NCBI RefSeq assembly: GCF_016612535.1
Contig: NZ_JAENXS010000001.1
Coordinates: forward strand, 1,637,501 to 1,701,500
DNA length: 64,000 nucleotides
Reading direction: 5' to 3'
Origin: Bradyrhizobium diazoefficiens
GTDB lineage: Bacteria; Pseudomonadota; Alphaproteobacteria; Rhizobiales; Xanthobacteraceae
The position numbers were made by a program, and so were the translations under genes. Shown here one piece after another: positions 9,365 to 18,917 of the stretch. Below the pieces are notes generated by a model, which was not told the DNA's origin, did not search any database, and saw only the letters and a program-made list of their open reading frames with translations. The stretch's first letter is position 1; the number at the start of each line of letters is the position of its first letter.

Positions 9365-11203
9365 TCACGCCACCGCGCGCGCGAGATACATCGCCTCGAT
9401 CTCGGCAGCGTAACGCTTGTGCACGAAATTGCGCTTCAGCTTCATGGTCGGTGTCAGCTCCTCGTCCTCAGGCGTGAGCTGGCGTTCGATCAGGCAGAAT
9501 TTCTTGACGGTCTCGACGCGGGCGAAATTGCCATTCACCGCTTCGATCTCGTGCCAGATCAGGTCCTGGATCTCTCTTGCCCGGCACAGGCTGGCGTAAT
9601 TGGTGAAGGGGATGTCGTGGTCCTGAGCGAACTTCTCGACATTCTCCTGGTCGATCATCACGAGGCAGGTGAGGTAGGGCCGCTTGTCGCCGATCACCAC
9701 GGCGTCCGAGATATAGGGCGAGAATTTGAGCTGGTTCTCGATCCCCGACGGCGTGATGTTCTTGCCGCCGGAGGTGATGATGATGTCCTTCATCCGGTCG
9801 GTGATCTTGATGAAGCCCTCGTTGTCGATGGTGCCGACGTCGCCGGTGTGCAGCCAGCCGCGCGGATCGATCGTTTCCGCCGTCCTCTCCGGCTGATTCA
9901 GATAGCCCATGAACAGGAAGTCACCCCGGATCAGGATCTCGCCGTCCGGCGAGAGCGCGACTTCGCCCCATGACACGGCCTTGCCGACCGAACCGAGCCT
10001 GATGCGGTCCGGCGGCATCACGGTCGCGACACCGCAATTCTCGGTCTGGCCGTAAACCTCGCAAATGTTGATGCCGAGCGCGAGATACCAGCGGATCAGG
10101 TCCGGCGAGATCGGTGCTGCGCCCGTGAACGCGATGCGACAGCGATCAAGCCCGATCATGCGACGGATGTTGCGGAACACCAGCCAATAGGCGAATCGAT
10201 TGGCGAGCTTGAGCGAACGCGACGGCGTCCCGCCGCCGAGCCGGCAATCGGTCATGCGAAAGCCGACTTTGATGGCGCGGCGGTAGACCCATTGCTGGAA
10301 CGGGGTCGCGTCCTTGAGCGCGATGGTGACGGCGGAATAGAACTTCTCCCAGATCCGCGGCACCGCGAGGAAGACCGTCGGCTGCACCTCGCGAAGATTG
10401 TCCGGCACGGTCTCCGAGCTCTCGGCGAAGTTCATCACCGAGCCCAGCGCAAGCGAGGTATAGTAGCCACCGATACGCTCCGCGACATGGCAAAGCGGCA
10501 GGAAGATCAGTCGCTCCTCATGTTCCTGTGCGGGGATGTAATCGTTGGCATGGCGCATCTGATGCGTCACGCTGCGGTTGGCGTGCATCGCTCCCTTGGG
10601 CGGACCGGTCGTGCCCGACGTGTAGACGAGGACTGCGAGATCGCCCGGGCCGCGGCCGTCGATCATCTGCTGCCACAGCTCCTCGTTGCCGACCATGTGG
10701 TTACGGCCGAGCGCGCGAAACGCGTCGAGCGACGTCACCATGTCGTCGGAGAAGCCGCTGAGGCCTTCCATGTCGAACACGATGATCCTTTGCAAGGTCG
10801 GGCAGCGCGCACGAATGGCGAGGACCTTGTCCAGCTGCTCTTCATCCTCGACAAAGATCACCCGGGTAGCGGAATCGTTGACGAGGTATTCGACCTGAAC
10901 CGCGGAGTCGGTCGGATAGATGCCCGACGAGACACCGCCGGCGCACAGGATACCCATGTCGGCATGGACCCATTCCGGCACGGCATTGGCGATGATGGAG
11001 GCGACGTCCCCGGGCATGAAGCCGGTGGCGTGCAGGGCGTAGGCGATCTCCTTCGAGACCTCCAGCCACTCGCGCCAGCTCGTCGGCTGCCAGATGCCGA
11101 ACGTCTTCTCGCGGATCGCGGGCCTGTCGCCGCGCAGCTCTGCTGCGCGCAAAAAGCTCTTCGCGATCGTATCAGCGACCGTCAACACCGCCGGTCGGGC
11201 CAT
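9365..11203 (-). CDS. AMP-binding long-chain acyl-CoA synthetase-like ligase
   Basis: This 612-residue cytoplasmic ligase activates a carboxylic acid to its CoA thioester through an acyl-adenylate (ANL superfamily, COG1022 type). The AMP-binding signature LVYTSGTTGPPKGAMHAN, the VYGQTEN motif and the hinge GWLHTGDVG ... IKITDRMKDIIITSGGKNITP are intact. The ATG at 11203 is preceded by GAGGAG at 6-nt spacing; an ATG 6 nt upstream touches that site and is less likely. It lies between the ATPase and binding-protein genes of a Liv transporter, so its substrate is probably what that transporter imports. Which acid that is cannot be told. Confidence 0.9.
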   Translation of the reverse strand: MARPAVLTVADTIAKSFLRAAELRGDRPAIREKTFGIWQPTSWREWLEVSKEIAYALHATGFMPGDVASIIANAVPEWVHADMGILCAGGVSSGIYPTDSAVQVEYLVNDSATRVIFVEDEEQLDKVLAIRARCPTLQRIIVFDMEGLSGFSDDMVTSLDAFRALGRNHMVGNEELWQQMIDGRGPGDLAVLVYTSGTTGPPKGAMHANRSVTHQMRHANDYIPAQEHEERLIFLPLCHVAERIGGYYTSLALGSVMNFAESSETVPDNLREVQPTVFLAVPRIWEKFYSAVTIALKDATPFQQWVYRRAIKVGFRMTDCRLGGGTPSRSLKLANRFAYWLVFRNIRRMIGLDRCRIAFTGAAPISPDLIRWYLALGINICEVYGQTENCGVATVMPPDRIRLGSVGKAVSWGEVALSPDGEILIRGDFLFMGYLNQPERTAETIDPRGWLHTGDVGTIDNEGFIKITDRMKDIIITSGGKNITPSGIENQLKFSPYISDAVVIGDKRPYLTCLVMIDQENVEKFAQDHDIPFTNYASLCRAREIQDLIWHEIEAVNGNFARVETVKKFCLIERQLTPEDEELTPTMKLKRNFVHKRYAAEIEAMYLARAVA

Positions 11204-11232
11204 GCGCATCTCCTCGTTGTCGCTTCGCGTCA

Positions 11233-11289
11233 ACTCATCATCGCCAGCTCTTCATCTCCAAGTTCTTCATCGCCAGTTCTTCATCTCCA
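11233..11289. repeat. four tandem 14-15 bp repeats at the livF/ligase junction
   Basis: On the minus strand the unit TGG(A/C)GATGAAGA(A/G)CT is repeated four times, alternating A and C at the fourth base. The array overlaps the livF stop codon and fills the gap before the ligase gene. It is probably slippage-generated and also changes the very C-terminus of LivF (WKKKKTWR). Confidence 0.8.
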
Positions 11290-12069
11290 AGTCTTCTTCT
11301 TTTTCCAGCGCCGCTCGCCTCGCGCACCCTGTTCCTTGGCGCCAAGATAGAATTCCTGGATGTCCTTCGAATGCATCAAGCGGTCGCAGCTGTCGTTCAT
11401 GACGATGCGGCCGAGCTCCAGCACATAGCCGTAATGCGCCGTCTCCAGCGCCACCCTGGCGTTCTGCTCGACCAGCAGGATCGACATGCCCTGCTCCTCG
11501 TTCACGCGGCGAATGATCGTGAAAATCTCCTTCACCAGGATCGGCGACAGGCCGAGCGAGGGTTCGTCGAGCAGCAACAATGTCGGACGGTTCATCAGCG
11601 CGCGCCCGATCGCCAGCATCTGCTGCTCGCCGCCGGAGAGCTGCCCGGCCGGCTGGTTGACGCGCTCCTTCAGCCGCGGGAAATAGCCGTAGACACGCTC
11701 GATATCCGCCGCGACGCCGTCGCGGTCGCTGCGCGGATAGGCGCCCATCATCAGGTTCTCGCGCACGGAGAGGAACGGGAACACCTCGCGTCCCTCCGGC
11801 ACATGGCTGAGGCCCAGCCGTACGATGCGGTCGGCTTCCATGCGCTGGATCGACTTGCCCATGAACTCGATCGAGCCCTTTTGCGGGTCGAGAATGCCCG
11901 AGATCGTCTTCAGCACCGTGGTCTTGCCGGCACCATTGGCCCCGAGCAGCGTGACGATGCGACCGCGCGGCACCTCCAGCGAGATGCCGCGGATCGCCAT
12001 GATCGGCCCGTAATAGCTCTCGATGTTGGAGAGCCTCAGGATGATCTCGGGCGCCGTGGTCGCATCCAT
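11281..12069 (-). CDS. livF: branched-chain-type ABC transporter ATPase LivF
   Basis: This 262-residue ATPase has Walker A GANGAGKTT, signature LSGGEQQMLAIGRALM, Walker B LLLLDEPSLGL and an H/Q-loop region typical of LivF (HVPEGREVFPFLSVRENL). It powers uptake together with LivG at the inner membrane. The start at 12069 leaves only 3 nt after livG, indicating translational coupling. The C-terminal Lys-rich tail RRWKKKKTWR is longer than usual and coincides with a tandem DNA repeat. Confidence 0.92.
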   Translation of the reverse strand: MDATTAPEIILRLSNIESYYGPIMAIRGISLEVPRGRIVTLLGANGAGKTTVLKTISGILDPQKGSIEFMGKSIQRMEADRIVRLGLSHVPEGREVFPFLSVRENLMMGAYPRSDRDGVAADIERVYGYFPRLKERVNQPAGQLSGGEQQMLAIGRALMNRPTLLLLDEPSLGLSPILVKEIFTIIRRVNEEQGMSILLVEQNARVALETAHYGYVLELGRIVMNDSCDRLMHSKDIQEFYLGAKEQGARGERRWKKKKTWR

Positions 12070-12072
12070 CCG

Positions 12073-12831
12073 TCAGGCTCCCAGATACGCGGCGACGACG
12101 TCGGGATGCTGCTGAACTTCACTGGGCGAGCCCATGGCGAGCACGCGGCCATAGTTCAGCGCGATCACACGATCGGAAACGCGGTTGACCAGCGACATAT
12201 CGTGCTCGACCATCAGCACGGTGACGCCGAGCTCGCTCTTCATGTCGCGAATCCAGAACGACATATCGTCGGTCTCTTCCACGTTGAGGCCGGAGGACGG
12301 TTCGTCGAGCAGGATCAGTTTCGGCTCGGAGCACAGCGCGCGTGCGAGCTCGATCACCTTGCGTACGCCGTAAGGCAGGCCCGAGATCAGCTTGTCGCGA
12401 TAGGGTTCGAGGTCGAGGAACTCGATCACCTGCTCGACCCGGCGGCGATGCAGCTTCTCCTTGGCGCGCACGCTCGGCAGGAACAAAAGCTCCTGCCAGA
12501 GCTGCGTGGTCGAATGGCGGTGACGGCCGACCAGGAGGTTGGACAGCACGGTCGCATTCTCGAACAGCTCGATGTTCTGGAAGGTGCGAGCGATGCCGAG
12601 CCTGGCGATGTCGTAAGGCGGCTCCTCCGTGATGTCCTGGTCCTCGAAGAAGATGCGACCCGAAGTCGGCCGGTAGATTCGCGAGATCAGGTTGAAGATC
12701 GAGCTCTTGCCGGCGCCGTTTGGACCGATGATGGAGAGGATCTCGCCCTTCTCGACCGCGAACGACACCGCATCGACGGCCTTGAGGCCCCCGAAATGCA
12801 GCGACAAATTCTCGGCGCGCAGATAGCTCAT
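12073..12831 (-). CDS. livG: branched-chain-type ABC transporter ATPase LivG
   Basis: The protein has 252 residues, starting [15 protein letters not shown] at 12831. A longer frame extends upstream but overlaps livM and is not needed. It has Walker [10 protein letters not shown], the LivG-type stretch [20 protein letters not shown], a degenerate signature [15 protein letters not shown], Walker [13 protein letters not shown] and the H-loop EHDM. The start overlaps the livM stop by 4 nt. It pairs with LivF as the heterodimeric motor. Confidence 0.92.
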   Translation of the reverse strand: MSYLRAENLSLHFGGLKAVDAVSFAVEKGEILSIIGPNGAGKSSIFNLISRIYRPTSGRIFFEDQDITEEPPYDIARLGIARTFQNIELFENATVLSNLLVGRHRHSTTQLWQELLFLPSVRAKEKLHRRRVEQVIEFLDLEPYRDKLISGLPYGVRKVIELARALCSEPKLILLDEPSSGLNVEETDDMSFWIRDMKSELGVTVLMVEHDMSLVNRVSDRVIALNYGRVLAMGSPSEVQQHPDVVAAYLGA

Positions 12832-13979
12832 CGGTTCCGCTCCGACTTCACGTAGATCTTCTGCCGCTTGAAGGTCGCGCGCTTGTAGAGCGGGAACAGC
12901 TGGAAGAAGAGCTTGATCTTCAGCCAGCGTCCGTAGAGGCCGAGCGGCTCGAACAGCACGAACAGCATGATGATGATGCCGTAGATCGCGCCCTTCAGGC
13001 CGTTCAGCGATGCGAACGTCGCGATGCTGTCCTGGATGTGCGCTGCGCGCTCCTTGCCGGCACCAAACGTCGCGGCAACGCCGGCGATGATATCGGGCAT
13101 GTCGTCCTTGAGATACGTCAGGAACGGGTCGATCATCACGATGAAGATCGCGCCCAGCACCGCACCGTGCAGCGAGAAGGTGCCGCCGATCAGGATCACG
13201 ATGATGAACTCGATCGAAAGCTGGAGCGTGAACATCTCCGGCGAAATGAAGGACAGCTTGTGCGCGAACAGCACGCCGGCAAAGCCGGTGATCGCCGCCG
13301 AGATCGCAAAGGATTTGACCTTGTAGAGCGCGACATTGACGCCCATGCTGCGCGCCGCCGTCTCGCTGTCGCGGATCGCGACGAAGGCGCGCCCCGTTGG
13401 CGAGCGCAGCAGATTGAGCGTGCCGACGATGGTCAGCACCAGTACGGCGAGACACAGAAAATAGAAAGTCGGGCTGTCGCGCGAGACGGTGGCGCCGAGC
13501 AGCGACACCGCCTTGATTCGCATGCCCTCGTTGCCGTTGGTGACGCTTTCCCAGCGCGCCAAAATCTCCTCGACGATGAAGGCGAAGGAGATGGTGGCGA
13601 TGACGAGATAGATGCCCTGGAGCCGCAGCGCGGGGAAACCGACCAGCGCCCCGATCAGGCCGGTCAGGGCGCCTGCGGCGAGGAAATAGAGCGGAAAAGG
13701 GACGTTGTATTTTTGCAAATAGGCGGCCGTATATGCGCCGATCGCGAGAAACGCGGCATGCCCAAGCGAAGCCTGCCCGGTAAAGCCGGTCAGGATCAGC
13801 AGCGCCACGCCGACGGTCGCATAGATGCAGACGAAGACGAGCTGGCTCATCAGATAGCTGGAGAGCACGTAGGGCGCGATCAGCAGCACCGCGAGCAGGA
13901 GGCCATAGGAGACGACATAGCCCGAATGCGGGAAGAGCCTGATATCGTCCTCATAGTCGGTCTTGAACAGGAAGCGCAT
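12828..13979 (-). CDS. livM: branched-chain-type ABC transporter permease LivM
   Basis: This 383-residue inner-membrane permease has about ten hydrophobic segments. The family signature GQASLGHAAFLAIGAYTAA follows the third segment. The C-terminus is hydrophilic and basic (LYKRATFKRQKIYVKSER). I chose MRFLFKTDYEDD at 13979, which lies 5 nt behind the livH stop; the longer upstream frame is arginine-rich and atypical. It forms the channel with LivH. Confidence 0.9.
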   Translation of the reverse strand: MRFLFKTDYEDDIRLFPHSGYVVSYGLLLAVLLIAPYVLSSYLMSQLVFVCIYATVGVALLILTGFTGQASLGHAAFLAIGAYTAAYLQKYNVPFPLYFLAAGALTGLIGALVGFPALRLQGIYLVIATISFAFIVEEILARWESVTNGNEGMRIKAVSLLGATVSRDSPTFYFLCLAVLVLTIVGTLNLLRSPTGRAFVAIRDSETAARSMGVNVALYKVKSFAISAAITGFAGVLFAHKLSFISPEMFTLQLSIEFIIVILIGGTFSLHGAVLGAIFIVMIDPFLTYLKDDMPDIIAGVAATFGAGKERAAHIQDSIATFASLNGLKGAIYGIIIMLFVLFEPLGLYGRWLKIKLFFQLFPLYKRATFKRQKIYVKSERNR

Positions 13980-13984
13980 CGCGT

Positions 13985-14860
13985 TCAGACCTTCTTGCGG
14001 GCGTGGAGGCCGAACAGGCCTTCGGGCTTCAGCAGCAGCACCGCAAGCAGCACGATGTAGGGCGCGACATCTTTCCATCCTTCCGGCAGATAGAAGCCGG
14101 CCATGCTCTCGATCACGCCGATCAGCACGCCGCCGACGACCGCGCCGGGAATCGAGCCGAAGCCGCCGAGGACCGCGGCCGGAAACGCCTTGAGCCCGAG
14201 CACGAGGCCCACATTCGAGTGAATGAAGGTGATCGGCGCCAGCAGCACGCCGGCGCAGGTCGCGACCGCCGCGCTGATCGCCCAGACGATCGACACCACG
14301 CGCTTGACGGGAATGCCCATGTAATATGCCGCCAGCATGTTCTCGGAACTGGCGCGCATCGCGGTTCCGAGCGTGGTCTTGTTGAAGAACAGCCAGAGCA
14401 GCGCGCAGAGGATGATCGTCGCCGCGATCACCGAGAGCTTGTCATGGGCGAGCACCAGCGAACCGATGCGCAGCACGCCCTGGCTGAACGGCGTCTCGAT
14501 CTTGAAATCGTCGGTGCCCCAGATCATGCCGGCGACCGAGCGCAGGAAGTAACCGAGCCCGATGGTGGCCATGATGATGGAGAACTGCGGATAGCCGAGG
14601 ATCGGCCGCACCACGATCCGCTCCGCCAGCATACCGAACAGCGCCATCGCCACCACCGCACCGGCAAAGCCGACCCAGTAGTTCAGGCCCATCATGCCGA
14701 TGAAGGTAAAGGCGAAGAAGCCGCCCAGCATCATCAAATCGCCCTGGGCGAAGTTGACGACCTCGGTGGCCTTGTAGACGAGCACGAAGCCGAGCGCGAT
14801 CAGGCCGTAGACACAGCCGAGCGCAACACCGCTGACCAGCTGCTGAACGAAATCCAGCAT
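13985..14860 (-). CDS. livH: branched-chain-type ABC transporter permease LivH
   Basis: This 291-residue permease starts MLDFVQQLVSGVALGCVYGLI at 14860, directly behind a GGAGGAAG ribosome site. Hallmarks include VVNFAQGDLMMLGGFFAF and the C-terminal GAVVGGVLIGVIESMAG. It is the first gene of the minus-strand liv unit, so its promoter should lie in the 236-nt gap shared with the divergent exporter genes. Substrate specificity is set by the binding protein, not here. Confidence 0.92.
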   Translation of the reverse strand: MLDFVQQLVSGVALGCVYGLIALGFVLVYKATEVVNFAQGDLMMLGGFFAFTFIGMMGLNYWVGFAGAVVAMALFGMLAERIVVRPILGYPQFSIIMATIGLGYFLRSVAGMIWGTDDFKIETPFSQGVLRIGSLVLAHDKLSVIAATIILCALLWLFFNKTTLGTAMRASSENMLAAYYMGIPVKRVVSIVWAISAAVATCAGVLLAPITFIHSNVGLVLGLKAFPAAVLGGFGSIPGAVVGGVLIGVIESMAGFYLPEGWKDVAPYIVLLAVLLLKPEGLFGLHARKKV

Positions 14861-15096
14861 CGCCGCGCTTCCTCCGGATGCAACCAGCGGTTCTTGATGA
14901 CCGCCATCTCGCATCTTGTGTCCAGCCGCTACGCAGTGTTTTCGCCGCGTCAGCGCCATTTGTCCCGTCGCCAATTCAGCCTGAACCGCCAAGCGCTGTC
15001 AACAAACGGTGACTTGCCTTTAGTCCAAGGCGTCGTCGAAGTCGGATGCCGGAATTTGCGGCAGCGCGATTCACCGAGCCGAAACATCTTCAGGTC

Positions 15097-15885
15097 ATGG
15101 TCGCGAGCAATGCAAAACCGGATGGTGTGGCCGTCATGAAGCCCGACAGCTCGGCGCTCGAAGTCTTGGGGTTAACGAAGCGTTTTGACCGTTTGGCGGT
15201 CGATAGCCTCGATCTCACCATTCATGCCGGCGAATTCTACGCCCTGGTTGGCCCCAACGGCGCCGGCAAGACCACCACCCTGCGCATGGTTGCAGGCCTG
15301 CTGCGGCCCGACGCCGGTGCGGTCTCGATCTTCGGCATCGATGCGCTCCAAAATCCCGTCGCCGCCAAGCAGGTGACCGCGTGGGTCTCCGACGAACCCA
15401 TGATCTATGACAAGCTGACCCCGCTCGAATATCTGGAATTCGTCGCCGGCCTCTGGGGCATTTCGCCATCCGTCTCGGAACCGGTCGCCGAGGAACTCCT
15501 CTGCTCGCTCGGACTCGAACCGCACCGGCACGAACGCTGCGACGGCTTTTCCAAGGGCATGCGTCAGAAGGTGGCGCTCGCCGGCGCGCTGGTGCACGAT
15601 CCCCGCCTCATCATCCTCGACGAGCCGCTGACTGGCCTCGATGCCGTCTCGGCGCGCCATGTGAAGGGCCTTTTGAACGAACGCGTTCAGGCTGGCTGCA
15701 CCATCATCATGACCACGCATATTCTCGAGGTGGCCGAGCGCATGGCCGACCGCATCGGCGTGATCGCCTCGGGCCGACTGGTCGCGGAAGGCACGCTCAC
15801 TGAGCTGCGCCAGCAGAACGGCCATGCCGACACCAGCCTCGAAGATCTCTTCATCGCATTGGTGACGCTCCAGGAAGCCGCATGA
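15097..15885 (+). CDS. ABC transporter ATP-binding protein (exporter type)
   Basis: The protein has 262 residues if started at MVASNAKPDG (15097); MKPDSSALEVLG at 15136 is equally possible because neither has a strong ribosome site. Walker A GPNGAGKTTT, signature FSKGMRQKVALAGALV, Walker B LIILDEPLTGLD and H-loop TTHILE place it in the ABC-2/CcmA-like drug and lipid exporter ATPase class. It overlaps the following membrane gene by 4 nt (ATGA), so the two form one transporter. The cargo is unknown. Confidence 0.85.
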   Translation: MVASNAKPDGVAVMKPDSSALEVLGLTKRFDRLAVDSLDLTIHAGEFYALVGPNGAGKTTTLRMVAGLLRPDAGAVSIFGIDALQNPVAAKQVTAWVSDEPMIYDKLTPLEYLEFVAGLWGISPSVSEPVAEELLCSLGLEPHRHERCDGFSKGMRQKVALAGALVHDPRLIILDEPLTGLDAVSARHVKGLLNERVQAGCTIIMTTHILEVAERMADRIGVIASGRLVAEGTLTELRQQNGHADTSLEDLFIALVTLQEAA

Positions 15886-17408
15886 GCTCGGCGACCGCGC
15901 TCTCCTGGTTTGCCCGTCACGAGCTTCGGCTCGCGTGGCGCGAATGGTTCGCCATGATGTCGGGCGGACGACGCCGGCGAACGCGTGCGGCCGTGGTCGG
16001 CCTGCTCTTCTTCGCGGCGCTCCTGCACGTGCCGGCCTGGGCCGTGATCGGCCGCTTTGCCAATCTGCAACTGCCGCTCGACAAATCCTCACTGATCGTG
16101 ATCTCGGCGACGATCTTCCTGGCCTGGACGCTGATGCTGTCGCAGGCGATCGAATCGGTGACGCGGGTGTTTTACGCCCGCGCCGATCTCGACCTCATCA
16201 TGTCCTCGCCGGCGCGGCTCGCCAATCTGTTCTCGGTGCGCATTGCCGCGATCGCACTCACCGTCACGACGATGGCGCTGCTGTTCTCGACGCCCTTCAT
16301 CGACGTGCTGGTGATCGGCGGCGGCCCGCGATGGCTTGCGGCCTTCGGCGTGGTCGTCGCGATGGGCCTGTCGGCTGCGGCGATCGCGATCGCCGTCACC
16401 ATCCTCCTGTTTCGCCTGATCGGCCCGGCGCGAACGCGCTTCGTGGCCCAGATCCTAGCCGCCATCATCGGCGCCGGCTTCGTGATCGCGCTCCAGGTCG
16501 CCGCGATCATCTCCTATGGCACACTGTCGCGCTTCACCATTCTGACGTCCGGTGCCTTCGCTTCCCACGCCCCCGAAATCGACAGCATCTGGTGGTGGCC
16601 CGCCCGGGCCACCATGGGTGACAGCAACGCGCTGCTGTCGCTGCTGGCCCTTGGGTTCGTGCTGCTCGGAAGCGTGATGGCGATCTTCTCGGGCCGCTTC
16701 GCCGATACCGCGATCGACGCCGCCGCTTATGGCACATCCGGCCGCAAGCGCGCGAAGGAACGCCCGTTCCGCGGCGGATCGCGGCAGCAGGCGCTGCGGC
16801 GCAAGGAGTTCACGCTGCTCTGGCGCGACCCCTGGCTGATCTCGCAGACTTTGATGCAGCTGCTCTATCTGGTGCCGCCTGCGCTGCTGCTCTGGCGTAG
16901 CTTTGCCGACAGTTCTGCCGCGCTGACGCTGATCTCGCCCGTGATCGTGATGGCCGCGGGTCAGCTCGCCGGAGGGCTCGCCTGGCTGACGATCTCCGGC
17001 GAGGACGCGCCCGATCTGGTCGCGACTGCGCCGCTGACACCCTCGAACGTCATCCGGGCCAAGATCGAGGTGGTGCTGATTGCGATTGCCGTCATCTTCA
17101 GCCCGCTGGTTGCGGCGCTGGTTTTCGCCTCGCCGTTCCAGGCTGCGATCACGGCAGCCACGATGATCATCAGCGCCGCCTCCGCCACCGCGATCCAGCT
17201 CTGGTTCCGCGTCCAGGCCCGACGCAGCCAATTCCGCCGCCGTCAGACGTCTTCGCGGCTTGCCACCTTCGCCGAGGCCTTCTCCTCGATCGGCTGGGCC
17301 GCCACCGCGGCACTGCTGCTCACGCTCCCCATCGCCGGCATCGTCAGCGGCCTGATTACTGCGGGCCTAGTTGCCATCACCTGGAAGTTCAGCCCGCGTC
17401 GGGAGTGA
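15882..17408 (+). CDS. large ABC-type membrane subunit
   Basis: This 508-residue protein has roughly ten or more hydrophobic segments in two clusters, separated by a basic cytoplasmic stretch (GTSGRKRAKERPFRGGSRQQALRRK split in two). Motifs resemble ABC-2 efflux permeases of the kind paired with CcmA-like ATPases. It starts within the ATPase stop codon (ATGA overlap). A second duplication-like half (LRRKEFTLLWRDPWLISQ echoing LRLAWREWFAMM) suggests both halves descend from one six-helix unit. Substrate unknown. Confidence 0.75.
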   Translation: MSSATALSWFARHELRLAWREWFAMMSGGRRRRTRAAVVGLLFFAALLHVPAWAVIGRFANLQLPLDKSSLIVISATIFLAWTLMLSQAIESVTRVFYARADLDLIMSSPARLANLFSVRIAAIALTVTTMALLFSTPFIDVLVIGGGPRWLAAFGVVVAMGLSAAAIAIAVTILLFRLIGPARTRFVAQILAAIIGAGFVIALQVAAIISYGTLSRFTILTSGAFASHAPEIDSIWWWPARATMGDSNALLSLLALGFVLLGSVMAIFSGRFADTAIDAAAYGTSGRKRAKERPFRGGSRQQALRRKEFTLLWRDPWLISQTLMQLLYLVPPALLLWRSFADSSAALTLISPVIVMAAGQLAGGLAWLTISGEDAPDLVATAPLTPSNVIRAKIEVVLIAIAVIFSPLVAALVFASPFQAAITAATMIISAASATAIQLWFRVQARRSQFRRRQTSSRLATFAEAFSSIGWAATAALLLTLPIAGIVSGLITAGLVAITWKFSPRRE

Positions 17409-17499
17409 AGGCGGTGCGACACTGACGCGCTGTTGATCGCAGTCCATTGGCGACGCGCTGCGTTGCGCGCTAGACTTCCCTGAGGTCACGGGACTCGAT

Positions 17500-18312
17500 A
17501 TGCGGCAACTCATCTCGGCGGCATTTGCGCTGTTGAGCGCCTGTCTCTCACCAGCCCTCGCCCAGCAGCCACCGCGCAGCGAATGCCTGGCCATGGCGAA
17601 CGCGGCGCCTCGCGCGATGCCGGTCGCCTTCAGGCAGGCGACCGCTGCGGCCGAGGTCGAGATCACCTATGCCGGCCACTCCACCTATTTCATCGACACG
17701 CCTGGCGGCCTGCGCATCGCGACCGATTATAGCGGCGCCTATCAGGTCGGCCGGCTGCCCGATGTCGTCACCATGAACCGGGCGCACAGCACCCACTACA
17801 CTCTCTTCCCCGACAAGCGTATTCCCCATGTGCTGCATGGCTGGGGCGAGGACGGCAAACCCGCCGCCATTTCGGAACGCATCGGCGACACCTTGATCCG
17901 CAACGTTACGACCGACATCCGCCGCTATTTCGGCGACGATTCCGGCACCGACATGATCCGCGACGGCAATTCGATCTTCATCTTCGAGGTCGCGGGCCTC
18001 TGCATCGGCCATCTCGGCCATCTCCACCACAAGCTCGACGACAGCCATTTCGCCCAGATCGGACGGCTCGACATCGTGATGGTGCCGATCGACGGCACCT
18101 ACACCATGTCACTCGACGGCGTCTCGGAGATCACCAAGCGGTTGCGCGCTTCGGTGGTATTGCCGATGCACCGCTTTGCCACCCCGCTCGACGAATTCAT
18201 GCGCCTAATCGGCCAGCAGTTCGAAATCGACCGCCGCACCGAGCGGTCCCTGCGAATCTCGCGAGATACGCTGCCGTCGACACCGACGGTGATCATCCTC
18301 GATGGGGTCTGA
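17500..18312 (+). CDS. secreted metallo-beta-lactamase-fold hydrolase (UlaG-like)
   Basis: This 270-residue exported protein starts with a signal peptide MRQLISAAFALLSACLSPALAQ. The MBL/UlaG-like core shows ITYAGHSTYFIDTPGGLRIATDYSG, NRAHSTHYT, GHLGHLHHKL and VLPMH, which supply candidate metal-binding His/Asp residues, although the classic HxHxDH is altered to AHSTHYT. Such proteins hydrolyse phosphoesters or lactones. It stands alone between the exporter and a DUF-type gene on the same strand. The exact reaction is unknown. Confidence 0.72.
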   Translation: MRQLISAAFALLSACLSPALAQQPPRSECLAMANAAPRAMPVAFRQATAAAEVEITYAGHSTYFIDTPGGLRIATDYSGAYQVGRLPDVVTMNRAHSTHYTLFPDKRIPHVLHGWGEDGKPAAISERIGDTLIRNVTTDIRRYFGDDSGTDMIRDGNSIFIFEVAGLCIGHLGHLHHKLDDSHFAQIGRLDIVMVPIDGTYTMSLDGVSEITKRLRASVVLPMHRFATPLDEFMRLIGQQFEIDRRTERSLRISRDTLPSTPTVIILDGV

Positions 18313-18377
18313 CGCGCAATTTTATCCAAGCCGGCTATCGGCTGTTCGTGCTGATCTCCTCGCAACAGGAGATCGAC

Positions 18378-18917
18378 ATGACCGACTTTGCGAGACTTTT
18401 GCATGCGGATGGACCGAACGCGGAGCACGCGGCGGCACTTCAGCTCTACGGCCGCTTCGTCGGCGACTGGGATGCCGAGATCACGGCGCACGGTCCCGAC
18501 GGTACCAGGCACACCGCGCCGGGCGAGATTCATTTCGGCTGGGTGCTCAAGGGCCGTGCCGTCCAGGATATCTGGATCATTCCCCACCCCTCGGGCAGTC
18601 CGGCTTTTCCGATCGCCGGCAATTGGTACGGCACAACGTTGCGCGTCTACGACCCCTCCATTTCCGCGTGGCGGATTTCCTGGTTCGATCCCGGCCGCTG
18701 CATGTTTCGCCAACAGATCGGCCGGCCGCGCGGCGAAGACATTGTGCAGGAAGGCACGACCGAATCCGGCGACCTCACGCGCTGGAGTTTTACGGAGATT
18801 ACCGAGAATTCCTTCCACTGGCTCGGCGAGGTCAAGCCCGCAACGGCAACCGATTGGCGGCTGGTGGTCGATGTCGGGGCGATCCGGCGGGCGGCGATCG
18901 CTGCCAGCACAGACTAG
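18378..18917 (+). CDS. conserved hypothetical protein, DUF1579-like beta-barrel
   Basis: This 179-residue cytoplasmic protein starts MTDFARLLHADGPN at 18378 behind AGGAG. The pattern FVGDWDAEITAHGPDG, GEIHFGWVLKGRAVQDIW and ISWFDPGRCMF resembles lipocalin-like DUF1579 or heme/fatty-acid-binding barrels. No catalytic motif is seen. Its stop overlaps by 4 nt the stop of the convergent NTF2-like gene, an exact tail-to-tail arrangement without room for a terminator. Confidence 0.6.
   Translation: MTDFARLLHADGPNAEHAAALQLYGRFVGDWDAEITAHGPDGTRHTAPGEIHFGWVLKGRAVQDIWIIPHPSGSPAFPIAGNWYGTTLRVYDPSISAWRISWFDPGRCMFRQQIGRPRGEDIVQEGTTESGDLTRWSFTEITENSFHWLGEVKPATATDWRLVVDVGAIRRAAIAASTD

Noticed and set aside
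12073..13455. LivG as a 460-codon protein
   Set aside because: The upstream half overlaps livM completely and is Arg/His-rich; [11 protein letters not shown] at 12831 is the normal LivG start.
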